A DNA stretch of 32,484 bases, from positions 1 to 32,484 of the forward strand of contig JAYTOA010000028.1 of the NCBI GenBank assembly GCA_043748015.1, given 5' to 3'. Under the pieces are notes generated by a model. That model was given only the letters and a program-made list of their open reading frames with translations, did no database searches and had not been told where the DNA came from. The number at the start of each line of letters is the position of its first letter. The first letter of the stretch is position 1. A program made the position numbers and the translations under genes. This DNA comes from JAIBBG01 sp043748015 (lineage in GTDB: Bacteria > Bacteroidota > Bacteroidia > Flavobacteriales_D > Sanyastnellaceae). Positions 25,118 to 32,126 of the stretch are shown here, piece by piece.

Positions 25118-26332
25118 TTGGAAAAGCATTTTGATATCGTCATAGTTGGTGGTGGAATAGTTGGAGCGGCTACCATGTATAAGTTGCAAGTCGCTTATCC
25201 TGATTTGAAAATCTTACTTCTTGAAAAAGAAAAAGGATTGGCAGATCATCAGACCGGCAACAACAGCGGTGTTATTCATTCGGGTGTTTATTACAAACCC
25301 GGTTCTCAGAAAGCTATCAATTGCGTGAATGGAAGGCGCGAGCTTGTGCAGTTTGCGAAAGAGCACAACATCAAACATGATATATGTGGTAAATTAATCG
25401 TTGCAACAGACAGCACAGAAATTCCACACATGGAAAAAATCTGGACCAATGGAATTGATAACGGCATTGAGGCGATGCGCAAAGTGACGGCAGATGAGAT
25501 ACGCGAGATAGAACCACATTGCATTGGCATTGCGGGAATACATGTTGGATGCACCGGTATCATTGACTTTCGCGGAGCGACAGAGAAGATGGCGGAGATA
25601 GCCACATCGAAACAAACATTCAGCGAAGTGCATACTTCAGAAGAAGCACTTGCCTTTGAACGCGATGGAGAATTCATGCGCGTGATCACCAACAAAGCAG
25701 TTTACAGCGCCGGCAAACTTATTTTCTGCGGAGGACTTCAAGCCGACAGACTCGCCAAAAAAGATGGGGTGCAACTGAAAGAAAAAGTGGTAGGGTTTCG
25801 CGGAGATTATTATGAGCTCACACCACAAGCAAAGCACAAAGTAAAGCACCTCATCTACCCTGTTCCCAATCCAGACTTTCCATTTCTCGGCGTTCACTTT
25901 ACGCGTATGGTAGACGGTGAAATTGAATGCGGACCGAATGCAGTTTTCACTTTTAAAAGAGAAGGCTATGGCAAAACAGATTTCAGTTTGACCGACACAT
26001 TCGATGCACTCACCTACATGGGCACATGGCGTTTGTTCTTCAACAATATGAAGTTTGGAGTGGATGAATATCGTCGTGCATTTTCGAAAAGACTTTTCCT
26101 CAAAACATTGCAGCGATTGATTCCATCCTTGACGATGGATGACATTCATCCGGGACGCGCGGGCGTGCGGGCGCTGCTACTTAGGCAAGACGGCGACACG
26201 CGAGATGACTTCCGAATTGAATACACCGATCACAGTATTCACGTTCTCAACGCGCCATCACCGGCGGCTACAGCGGCGTTGGCCATTGGAGATAATATCC
26301 GTGAGATGGCGGAGACGCATTTTGGGTTGTAA
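25118..26332 (+). CDS. lhgO: L-2-hydroxyglutarate oxidase
   Basis: The start is TTG (LEKHFDIVIVGGG); the first ATG lies at residue 20, after the FAD-binding glycines, and cannot be the start. The 404-residue flavoenzyme has the DAO-family dinucleotide motif GGGIVG (about 11-16), the family signature HQTGNNSGVIHSGVYY (about 48-63) and C-terminal HPGRAGVRA with PAATAALAIG. LhgO oxidises L-2-hydroxyglutarate to 2-oxoglutarate and passes electrons to the quinone pool at the membrane. Length and motifs are normal for the family. The gene stands alone between a divergent outer-membrane gene and a repeat-containing spacer. Confidence 0.95.
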   Translation: MEKHFDIVIVGGGIVGAATMYKLQVAYPDLKILLLEKEKGLADHQTGNNSGVIHSGVYYKPGSQKAINCVNGRRELVQFAKEHNIKHDICGKLIVATDSTEIPHMEKIWTNGIDNGIEAMRKVTADEIREIEPHCIGIAGIHVGCTGIIDFRGATEKMAEIATSKQTFSEVHTSEEALAFERDGEFMRVITNKAVYSAGKLIFCGGLQADRLAKKDGVQLKEKVVGFRGDYYELTPQAKHKVKHLIYPVPNPDFPFLGVHFTRMVDGEIECGPNAVFTFKREGYGKTDFSLTDTFDALTYMGTWRLFFNNMKFGVDEYRRAFSKRLFLKTLQRLIPSLTMDDIHPGRAGVRALLLRQDGDTRDDFRIEYTDHSIHVLNAPSPAATAALAIGDNIREMAETHFGL

Positions 26333-26335
26333 TTT

Positions 26336-26512
26336 GTTATTGGGTTATAGATTATTAAGTTATTCCTCCATTCAAAATGACATCCCAATAACCCAATGGA
26401 TTCATTGCACATGAATTATTGGAATTTCTAAGCGATTCCATTTAAGATAACAGACTTCAATGGTAAGGAAGGCAATAATCAATAACTCAATAACCCAATA
26501 ACCAATTACTCA
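26336..26512. repeat. Octamer tandem repeat with inverted copies
   Basis: From 26473 to 26512 the sequence is five consecutive 8-nt units: CAATAATC, AATAACTC, AATAACCC, AATAACCA, ATTACTCA. The 13-mer GTTATTGGGTTAT at 26336-26348 is the exact reverse complement of 26490-26502. Another copy of ATAACCCAAT lies at 26388-26397. The spacer after lhgO is thus built largely from one degenerate AATAACCC-like unit in both orientations. No coding potential is evident. Confidence 0.75.
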
Positions 26513-26514
26513 AC

Positions 26515-26549
26515 AAAAAAAAAGGCAGCTCCATCGGAACCGCCTTTTT
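26515..26549 (-). terminator. Intrinsic terminator for the 26569-26997 gene (possibly bidirectional)
   Basis: AAAAAGGC (26519-26526) pairs with GCCTTTTT (26542-26549) around a 15-nt loop that holds a further TCC/GGA pairing. On the minus strand the stem runs into nine T (A run at 26515-26523). On the plus strand it ends in TTTTT and could also stop lhgO transcription. Confidence 0.85.
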
Positions 26550-26568
26550 CATTATCGTAGGAAAAGAA

Positions 26569-26997
26569 TTACTTCTTCTCTTTCACAGAGGCAACCGCCA
26601 CTGATTTACCTTTTACTTTTTTAGTGTCAGCAGGTGCAGCATCGGCTTCCGCTTTTGCTCCGCCCTTCTTGCAGCATGAACTTCCTGCAGAGGTAGTTCC
26701 TTTGCTGCAGCAACCTGCAGCTTTTGACTTGTCACAAGCCTTCTCTGTAGCTGCTCCTGAAGCATCAGGTGCATCAGCATTCACCGCAGCCTTAGCATCT
26801 GTAGAAGCCTTCATGTCGTGAGTCTCACACTTAGCACCTGTTTTAGCTGCTTCTTTATCACACTTTGCTTTTTCAGCCTCTGTGCATTTCTTCACTTCTT
26901 GCTTAGCAGGCGCTTGTTGGTCTGTGTTAGCCGTCTGTGCATGAGAAATCACATTTACGAATGCCACGAGGGCGATGATTGCAAAAAACTTTTTCAT
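26569..26997 (-). CDS. Small secreted Cys-, Lys- and Ala-rich protein, possibly metal-binding
   Basis: The 142-residue product has a clear signal peptide (about 1-20, ending SHAQ). The mature chain is of low complexity, dominated by A, K, D, E, S and T. It has eight Cys residues in spaced single and paired motifs: KKCTEAEKAKC, GAKCETHD, EKACDKSKAAGCC and SSCCKKG. A BLAST-type family name does not come to mind; the paired Cys and charged context suggest thiol-mediated metal binding or disulfide-linked structure in the periplasm. It has its own terminator and a candidate promoter 80 nt upstream. Coding status is supported by the signal peptide and flanking signals; function is open. Confidence 0.75.
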   Translation of the reverse strand: MKKFFAIIALVAFVNVISHAQTANTDQQAPAKQEVKKCTEAEKAKCDKEAAKTGAKCETHDMKASTDAKAAVNADAPDASGAATEKACDKSKAAGCCSKGTTSAGSSCCKKGGAKAEADAAPADTKKVKGKSVAVASVKEKK

Positions 26998-27077
26998 TTA
27001 GTTGTATTTGTTTGTTGTGTTGTCTTAATTGAGGACTGTTCAACGCATTTCTGCAATCAACAGTTTCATCCTGATGG

Positions 27078-27085
27078 CGAAGATA
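27078..27085 (-). promoter_or_regulatory. Candidate -7 box for the Cys-rich secreted protein gene
   Basis: On the minus strand this reads TATCTTCG, identical to the box ahead of the divergent GIN-domain gene at 27156-27163. It would give a leader of about 70-75 nt. No clear -33 element is present. Confidence 0.35.
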
Positions 27086-27155
27086 GCCACCTTTTTCAGA
27101 ATGAAAGTGTTAATCGCTTGCTAAAAAGGTAAAAAATCATCACCTTCTGAAAGCG

Positions 27156-27163
27156 TATCTTCG
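27156..27163 (+). promoter_or_regulatory. Candidate -7 box for the GIN-domain lipoprotein gene
   Basis: TATCTTCG (TAnnTTCG variant) ends 19 nt before the ATG at 27183. The same octamer occurs on the opposite strand at 27078-27085, ahead of the divergent gene. Confidence 0.4.
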
Positions 27164-27182
27164 CAAAAACAAGTAAAATCAG

Positions 27183-27902
27183 ATGAAACAGAAACTTTTG
27201 CCAATGCTTCTTTTAGCCATGATTTCAATCATATTGGGTTGTCGCGATTGCGTAACGGGAGCGGGTGAGGTTCAAAATGAGGATCGCTTGCTACAAACAT
27301 TCACAGCCATTGAATTGAATTGCGGCGCAGATATCATCATTCGACACAAATCTGCCGATGAAAAAAACAATGTTATCGTACAGGCTCAGCCGAATCTATT
27401 GCCGTTGATCACCACAAAAATCTCGGGTAATGCTTTGGAAATAGATATCGAGGGATGCACAAAAACCACCAAGCCCATCGTCATATTTGTGAATATCGAT
27501 AAGCTCGATAAGATTATCAATGATGGCTCGGGAAATATTCGTTGTGATGAAGAGTTAGTATCAGAAGCTTTCGAAATAGTGAATAATGGATCGGGAAATG
27601 TGACAGTGCAGCTTAGGACAAATGATCTCGAAGTGCACCTCAATGGATCAGGTGTCATTCAGGTAAGCGGCAATGCGAACAAAGTTGATATTGACCACAA
27701 TGGCTCGGGAAGCATTGAAGCGCTTTCACTTGAGGCCAATGAAGGCGAAGTGAACCTTAATGGGTCGGGAACTGTAACAGTATTTGCAACGAAGGAAATG
27801 AATCTTGAGTTGAATGGCAGTGGTTCGATTTATTATGGCGGAAAGCCCGAAAAACTCAATACAAAAAAGAATGGCTCAGGAGAAATCCATGAAGCTCAAT
27901 AA
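27183..27902 (+). CDS. GIN-domain (DUF2807) lipoprotein with NGSG repeats
   Basis: The 239-residue protein has a lipoprotein signal with lipobox ILGC (Cys20). It is followed by a head GIN / DUF2807 domain, a putative auto-transporter-adhesin-like beta solenoid. The core motif D/N-G-S-G recurs seven times at intervals of roughly 15-25 residues from about residue 115 (NDGSGN, NNGSGN, LNGSGV, HNGSGS, LNGSGT, LNGSGS, KNGSGE), as expected for turns of a solenoid. It is probably periplasmic or outer-membrane attached; the molecular role of the family is not established. The 3' end overlaps the start of the TonB-like gene by 14 nt. Confidence 0.9.
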   Translation: MKQKLLPMLLLAMISIILGCRDCVTGAGEVQNEDRLLQTFTAIELNCGADIIIRHKSADEKNNVIVQAQPNLLPLITTKISGNALEIDIEGCTKTTKPIVIFVNIDKLDKIINDGSGNIRCDEELVSEAFEIVNNGSGNVTVQLRTNDLEVHLNGSGVIQVSGNANKVDIDHNGSGSIEALSLEANEGEVNLNGSGTVTVFATKEMNLELNGSGSIYYGGKPEKLNTKKNGSGEIHEAQ

Positions 27903-28689
27903 GCAACGTTCAGAAGAATTTCTGAAGTCGTTGGATGAAAAGGCGTCCGGCGGCTCTCAAATATTTATGCAGGCGATCATCGCCTCACTTGTCATACACA
28001 TCTTCATCATTTTCACAACACAGATGCTAACGCAAGACAATCGCATGGCGAAAGATGATGTTATATACGAGGAGCTGGCAATGGATATGATCGAGGAAGA
28101 AAAAATACCACCTCCTGAAGAACCTCAAGAACAGCCATCGCGATTTGGTGAATTGAAAAATCTCATTGCGAATGAAAATGCGATGCGTTCTTCTGAAGAA
28201 AAAAGTTATCGCGGAATGTCGAAAGCACAGATTGATGAGCAGGTGATGAACGACTTGAAGAATATGGAAGCACAGGAGTTTGCTAAGCTAAGCAATGGAC
28301 AACCGGACTATACCGTGAAGAATAAACAAGAAGGCAAAAGCGGAGAAAACACAGACAAGAAAAAAAGTGAATACGACTGGTATCGTGAAAAGGCAAACAG
28401 CAAAAGTTACGACGGAAAAGTGACAGCTGCCTATGATGTAAAAGGCAGAGATGCGATTGAGAATCCTGTTCCGACCTATCGCTGCAAACAACCGGGAAAA
28501 GTGATTGTGAATGTGACCATCAATGGCCTTGGTTTAGTAACAGACGCAAAAATCGATGAGTCGAAATCATCTATAGATGATTGTTTGAGAACAGAGTCAG
28601 AGAAATATGCATTGAGGTGGAAATTCAATTATAAGGCAGAGCAGAAAAAACAGGATGGAACCATCACGTTCACATTCTCTGCACAGTAA
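27889..28689 (+). CDS. TonB-like energy-transducer-type protein
   Basis: The frame is open from 27814, but the ATG at 27889 (MKLNKQRSEEFLKSL) gives the expected TonB layout and overlaps the upstream stop by only 14 nt. The 266-residue product has a short cytoplasmic tail, one membrane helix at about 23-45 (IFMQAIIASLVIHIFIIF), and an acidic, Pro- and Glu-rich stretch (EEEKIPPPEEPQEQP). A charged spacer follows, then a C-terminal TonB_C-like domain (about 200-266; PGKVIVNVTINGLGLV, ALRWKFNYK, GTITFTFSAQ). It may transduce proton-motive force to an outer-membrane protein, or be a TonB paralog with another job; no TonB-dependent receptor or ExbB/D lies nearby. Confidence 0.75.
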   Translation: MKLNKQRSEEFLKSLDEKASGGSQIFMQAIIASLVIHIFIIFTTQMLTQDNRMAKDDVIYEELAMDMIEEEKIPPPEEPQEQPSRFGELKNLIANENAMRSSEEKSYRGMSKAQIDEQVMNDLKNMEAQEFAKLSNGQPDYTVKNKQEGKSGENTDKKKSEYDWYREKANSKSYDGKVTAAYDVKGRDAIENPVPTYRCKQPGKVIVNVTINGLGLVTDAKIDESKSSIDDCLRTESEKYALRWKFNYKAEQKKQDGTITFTFSAQ

Positions 28690-28742
28690 TTCTACAGATT
28701 TTTTCTCGAAAACAGAAAAGACATTCACGAAAAGTGAAATCA

Positions 28743-29957
28743 CTATTTCGGATAAGCGTAATCGTGTAAGTATTCGAAGTGAGGCGTCAATTCACCTTCA
28801 AGCGTAGTCTCCGTAGCTTTCCAGATGAGATGATCGGGATCGTTCTTTAGCATTAGTGGAAAAACTTTACTGATCAATTCATTTCCAAACTCTGCCGAAG
28901 CATCTTTGGGTAATTCACAAGGAAGATTATCGATCGCCATCACGCAAATTGCATCTTGTTCCTTCCAATCGCATTCTTCATGTTTGAAGCGATGATAACC
29001 AAAAAGTGGGTCATCAATTTTAGAGGATCGAATCGTTGAAGCGATAGGGCCATTTGTGTCGCAACTCACATCAGCGATCACCATACATTTCCAATCCGGA
29101 TGAGCAATGTCTTCATTGGTGATGAGCACAGGATTTCCTCCAGCCCAGAGATGACAAGCGATATAGAGATCCGCCTTGCGCACATTTTCCGCCAGTGTTG
29201 AAATATATTTTTCCGGGTTATTGTAAAAATCGCGTTTATCAAACCCACCAAATTCTCTCCTCACATAATATTCGTGCGTATCGAGATGCACATAAACAGG
29301 ATGATTAAATTTCATTGAGAAATAATCCTCCTCCTCCACTCGTGTGATGGGCAATTTTTTCAAGATTTCCTCTGCGCCATTTCCCACGCGACCGAAACCA
29401 GTCACAACAATTTTCGTGTTAGGAGGCAGAACCACATTGCTCAATTCACTTTCCATTTCGATGCGATCAGCGCAAAGACTTGGCGATTTCAGATTGTACA
29501 ATCCATGCTTCATTCCGAAAGCGCGAAAGCCCTCATATGCGCCAACAATACCCGCGTATTTACCGAAACCGATCAATCTTTTATTGTCGGTTCCTTTGAT
29601 CACTTCATAGTCCACCAATCGAATTTTTTTATCGAGGATGGCTCTTAAGAGCTTTGCGTTGTGTGGTTGTTTTTTTATTGTGTGAGAGAAAAACATATAC
29701 GTCTTTCCACTGATCAACAACTCCACCGGCACTTCCTTCACACCCATGATGAGGTCGCAATCGCTGAGGTCCTCCTGCAATGCGATACCCACTGCGGCGT
29801 ACTCTTCATCCTTGAATCTTCTGATAGGACTTGGCTGAACAACAACATCCACATTGAACAACATCTTCACTTCTACGCATTGATTCGGTGAAAGTGGCAC
29901 TCTGAAATCTGCCGGCACTTTGCCTTCTCTGATTATTCCGATTTTCTTGATATTCAT
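28743..29957 (-). CDS. Saccharopine dehydrogenase (lysine-forming)-like / alanine dehydrogenase-PNT family oxidoreductase
   Basis: I choose ATG at 29955-29957 (MNIKKIGIIREGKVP) over a GTG ten codons upstream because the family starts with this strand. The 404-residue protein has the AlaDH/PNT N-terminal domain (KIGIIREGKVPADFRVPLSP) and a central block RLVDYEVIKG with GFGKYAGIVGAYEGFRAFG, which resembles yeast Lys1. It also has a Rossmann motif VVTGFGRVGNGAEE near residue 195. Lys1 oxidatively cleaves saccharopine to lysine and 2-oxoglutarate with NAD+. In bacteria such homologs can have other substrates, so the reaction is inferred. A TACTTTCG box lies upstream on the minus strand. Confidence 0.82.
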   Translation of the reverse strand: MNIKKIGIIREGKVPADFRVPLSPNQCVEVKMLFNVDVVVQPSPIRRFKDEEYAAVGIALQEDLSDCDLIMGVKEVPVELLISGKTYMFFSHTIKKQPHNAKLLRAILDKKIRLVDYEVIKGTDNKRLIGFGKYAGIVGAYEGFRAFGMKHGLYNLKSPSLCADRIEMESELSNVVLPPNTKIVVTGFGRVGNGAEEILKKLPITRVEEEDYFSMKFNHPVYVHLDTHEYYVRREFGGFDKRDFYNNPEKYISTLAENVRKADLYIACHLWAGGNPVLITNEDIAHPDWKCMVIADVSCDTNGPIASTIRSSKIDDPLFGYHRFKHEECDWKEQDAICVMAIDNLPCELPKDASAEFGNELISKVFPLMLKNDPDHLIWKATETTLEGELTPHFEYLHDYAYPK

Positions 29958-29975
29958 ATCTGAATTGTACGGCCG

Positions 29976-29983
29976 CGAAAGTA
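29976..29983 (-). promoter_or_regulatory. Candidate -7 box for the saccharopine-dehydrogenase-like gene
   Basis: On the minus strand this reads TACTTTCG (TAnnTTCG variant), 18 nt upstream of the chosen ATG at 29957. Its position inside the GTG-initiated extension supports the downstream ATG as the true start. Confidence 0.4.
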
Positions 29984-30039
29984 ACACCGATTCAATACCG
30001 GAAGCCTTGAAGCAAAAAACGAAACATTGGAATTAAGTG

Positions 30040-30864
30040 CTACTCTCCGATGATAGTGAGCCTTCGAGACGTTTGTGACTGACCGTTTCTAACTGTAATC
30101 AAGTATAAGCCTGATGGCAGATCACCTGTTTCCAACCGCAGCGAACGACCATTTAATTCACCATGAAACACTGTGTTGATGAGTCTTCCATCCATTGAAT
30201 AAATCATGACATCTGCCGTACCTATGACAGTTGAGCCAAACTGAAGAGTGGTAAAAGAAGATGCTGGATTACCTAAAATTTTCCAATCCAACACGCCACT
30301 TTTTTCGTCGATCTGAGCTGGTGTTTCACTCATTATCCAATCAACAATCTGCTGATTATTTGGATGAATCTGTTGTGGGAAATGCATCACCCAATGACCA
30401 TATTCATCAATACAGAATTTATGAAAATTCCAGGTGACATTCGCATTGGACACGCCATTTTGACTACCAAGTTGTAGCCATTTGTAAATATCGCAAGTGT
30501 CCGATGCAGTGATTGAAATGCGCGACATCATTTGAAACGTTACACCATAAGTTCCCTGACAGAACTGAAGAATTTCTTCATTTGTACCTGGATCCTGACT
30601 TCCAAAATCATTGCAAGGAAAACCTATGACCTTGAAATTGTATGATTCGTAGGTCGAATCCAACGCCTCTAATTCTTCAAACTGTGGAGTGTATGCGCAG
30701 AAAGAAGCCGTGTTCACCACAAGTAATTTCTTGCCTGCATACTGAGACATGGAAATCACATCACCGAGGATTGTCTCTGCTTCAAAATCGTGGAAAGTTG
30801 CTGTTTGCGCAGTTCCCGAAAATGCTGTAAGAACGAATAAAACAGAAAGTAGCGTAGTTTTCAT
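30040..30864 (-). CDS. Secreted glutathione peroxidase-like thiol peroxidase with T9SS type A sorting domain
   Basis: The 274-residue protein has a signal peptide (about 1-20, ending GTAQ) and a glutathione-peroxidase domain (about 22-180). The catalytic set is complete: peroxidatic C56 in NTASFCAYTPQFEEL, Q90 in FGSQDPGTNEEI, and W145-N146 in VTWNFHKF. C84 (GFPCNDFG) and C102 (QFCQGTYGVTF) are the conserved additional Cys; C102 is where thioredoxin-dependent members carry the resolving Cys. From about residue 190 a T9SS type A sorting domain follows (ILGNPASSF, MIYSMDGRLINTVF, LPSGLYLITVRNG, SRRLTIIGE). The enzyme therefore probably reduces peroxides on the cell surface or outside the cell. 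The reductant there is unknown; glutathione itself is unlikely. Confidence 0.92.
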   Translation of the reverse strand: MKTTLLSVLFVLTAFSGTAQTATFHDFEAETILGDVISMSQYAGKKLLVVNTASFCAYTPQFEELEALDSTYESYNFKVIGFPCNDFGSQDPGTNEEILQFCQGTYGVTFQMMSRISITASDTCDIYKWLQLGSQNGVSNANVTWNFHKFCIDEYGHWVMHFPQQIHPNNQQIVDWIMSETPAQIDEKSGVLDWKILGNPASSFTTLQFGSTVIGTADVMIYSMDGRLINTVFHGELNGRSLRLETGDLPSGLYLITVRNGQSQTSRRLTIIGE

Positions 30865-30995
30865 TGTAGTAAAGTTTCAATAAACATACGCAACATAATC
30901 CAATTCGCATTTCACTGAGTGAGTAATATTTTTTGGTTGCTATACAAAAAATGTTGAATTTCCGAAATAGCGAGGATGCCACTACCGATACGATG

Positions 30996-31003
30996 TACCT
31001 TTG
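30996..31003 (+). promoter_or_regulatory. Candidate -7 promoter box for ssrA
   Basis: TACCTTTG is an exact match to TAnnTTTG, 86 nt upstream of the mature tmRNA 5' end. This leaves a leader of about 80 nt that RNase P would remove. No -33 TTG at a normal distance is obvious. Confidence 0.5.
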
Positions 31004-31089
31004 CCGCTCAATTGAAATTATTCTTTTCACTTTGCGCAACCGGTTTACCGATGCAGGGAATTTATCCAAGGGGATAAATGAAAGAATCC

Positions 31090-31487
31090 GGGCCCGTTCC
31101 TTGGATTTGACAGCAAGAAGAATAGCTGGGCAAGCATGCAGAGCCTTTTGTAGTGAGGCTCTCAAATCTGAAACTACAAGTCTGAAAAGACAACAATTCA
31201 TACGCGCTTGCAGCCTAATCACCATGTGTGATTACGCCTAATCCCTTTCGATAGATTGGGACAAGCATGTCTCGCACGATAACCCCGCTCCTGGTTTTGT
31301 GCAACGAGGCTTCACCAAAGGGAGATCGCTATCGGGCGAATCTTGTAGTCCGGGGCTAAAAAGCACAAGATAAGTTGACGGTTGGTTGCTCATGACCTGC
31401 CGGCATTCGAAAACCAATTGTGAGATAAGCATGTAGAAAACTTAGAAATTCCTTGTTTGGACGTGGGTTCGACCCCCACCGGGTCCA
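31090..31487 (+). ncRNA. ssrA: tmRNA (transfer-messenger RNA), one-piece
   Basis: The 5' acceptor strand GGGCCCG (31090-31096) pairs over all 7 bp, with one G-U, with CGGGTCC at 31480-31486; A31487 is the discriminator and CCA is not encoded. The T arm is GTGGG-TTCGACC-CCCAC (31464-31480 region), and TTTGGACGTGGG precedes it as in other tmRNAs. After the acceptor comes TTGGATTTGACAGC, the D-loop analog, then GCAAGCATGCAGAGCC. Near the 3' end is the conserved AAGCATGTAGAAA. The internal tag frame ends in YALAA and a stop. tmRNA with SmpB rescues stalled ribosomes and tags the product for ClpXP-type proteolysis. A strong terminator follows. The form is the standard unpermuted type. Confidence 0.96.
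31186..31218 (+). other. tmRNA proteolysis-tag reading frame
   Basis: The frame reads K-D-N-N-S-Y-A-L-A-A then TAA (31216-31218). An in-frame TGA at 31183-31185 bounds it upstream, so the tag cannot be longer than these ten residues. The C-terminal YALAA is the canonical degradation signal. The resume codon is inferred as AAA at 31186, though GAC at 31189 would also be possible; most tags I recall from this phylum start with G. Confidence 0.8.
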
Positions 31488-31492
31488 CATCT

Positions 31493-31574
31493 AAGTGTGA
31501 GAGAGTGCGAGTGTGAGTGTGCTGGAGTGAATTCCTGCATTTTTACACTCGCATTCAAACTCACACTTTTTTTT
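31493..31574 (+). terminator. Intrinsic terminator of ssrA
   Basis: A two-part stem: AAGTGTGAG (31493-31501) pairs with CTCACACTT (31560-31568), and inside it GCGAGTGT (31507-31514) pairs with ACACTCGC (31545-31552). It runs into eight T (31567-31574). The stem starts 6 nt after the mature tmRNA 3' end. Confidence 0.88.
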
Positions 31575-31765
31575 GACCAAAAATTCAAGCATCCAAATGA
31601 TCATGCTTGTCTTTTCCGTGTATTCATACCAGCATTGCCCCTCGCGATAACGGTTTTAAAATCTGCCTATAGGATATTGAAAACTCTTGCAAGGGATTTA
31701 AAAAAAATCGGATTAACGGATTACTTCGCAAAGCCCTCTCTGTTTAAGTGAATGAACTACTTTAC

Positions 31766-31793
31766 GTTCTTTTTTTTTTGAAAAAAAAAGAAC
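31766..31793. repeat. A/T-run palindrome flanking the nested inverted-repeat element
   Basis: GTTC followed by ten T (31766-31779), a G, then nine A and GAAC (31781-31793) form a near-perfect palindrome of 13 bp per arm. On the minus strand it could act as a terminator. It lies 17 nt before the long nested inverted repeat and may be its outer part. Confidence 0.6.
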
Positions 31794-31810
31794 CAAAAAA
31801 TTCAAGGCTG

Positions 31811-31991
31811 TAGAGAAAATATTTGAAATCCATGCCACCTGCGGGCTGACAAATCCAAACTCCTCCTGCTTTCAAAAAAGTCCGGCACCGATTTGCAAGC
31901 CAAATTCCCTCCTTTTCTTTTTTGAAATCAGTCGTCAAACAAGGATTTGTCTATAGCCCTCCGGTGTCAGGATTTCTACGTATTTTCTCTA
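31811..31991. repeat. 181-nt nested inverted repeat (MITE-like element or structured RNA)
   Basis: Seven collinear arms pair in nested order. TAGAGAAAATA (31811-31821) pairs with 31981-31991; GAAATCC (31825-31831) with 31970-31976; CACC (31836-31839) with 31963-31966; GGGCT (31843-31847) with 31955-31959; GACAAATCC (31848-31856) with 31943-31951; CTG (31866-31868) with 31929-31931; TTTCAAAAAAG (31870-31880) with 31917-31927. About 50 base pairs result, separated by short internal loops, with a ~36-nt apical loop. AAGGC occurs at both edges (31804-31808 and 31991-31995), a possible target duplication. No protein is encoded. It occupies most of the 31575-32126 gap, in which I see no gene. Confidence 0.75.
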
Positions 31992-32126
31992 AGGCAGATT
32001 CCCAATGTTTGATGGTGCTATTTCAAGATTGAACATTTATTGAATGTAGAATTCTAAGGTGCAAAATCATTTGTAATGTATATCCCTTAAGCATCACGCT
32101 TAACTTATACAAACAAATACAGGCTA

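Noticed and set aside
27814..27888. Upstream extension of the TonB-like frame inside the GIN-domain gene
   Set aside because: The sequence there is explained by the GIN-domain frame, and the ATG at 27889 fits the TonB layout.
28724..28738. TTCAC/GTGAA hairpin between the convergent TonB-like and dehydrogenase genes
   Set aside because: A 5-bp AT-rich stem with no T-run on either strand; not called as a terminator.
30933..31432. Overlapping ORFs on both strands across the ssrA region
   Set aside because: They cover the tmRNA gene, whose structure and conserved motifs explain the sequence.
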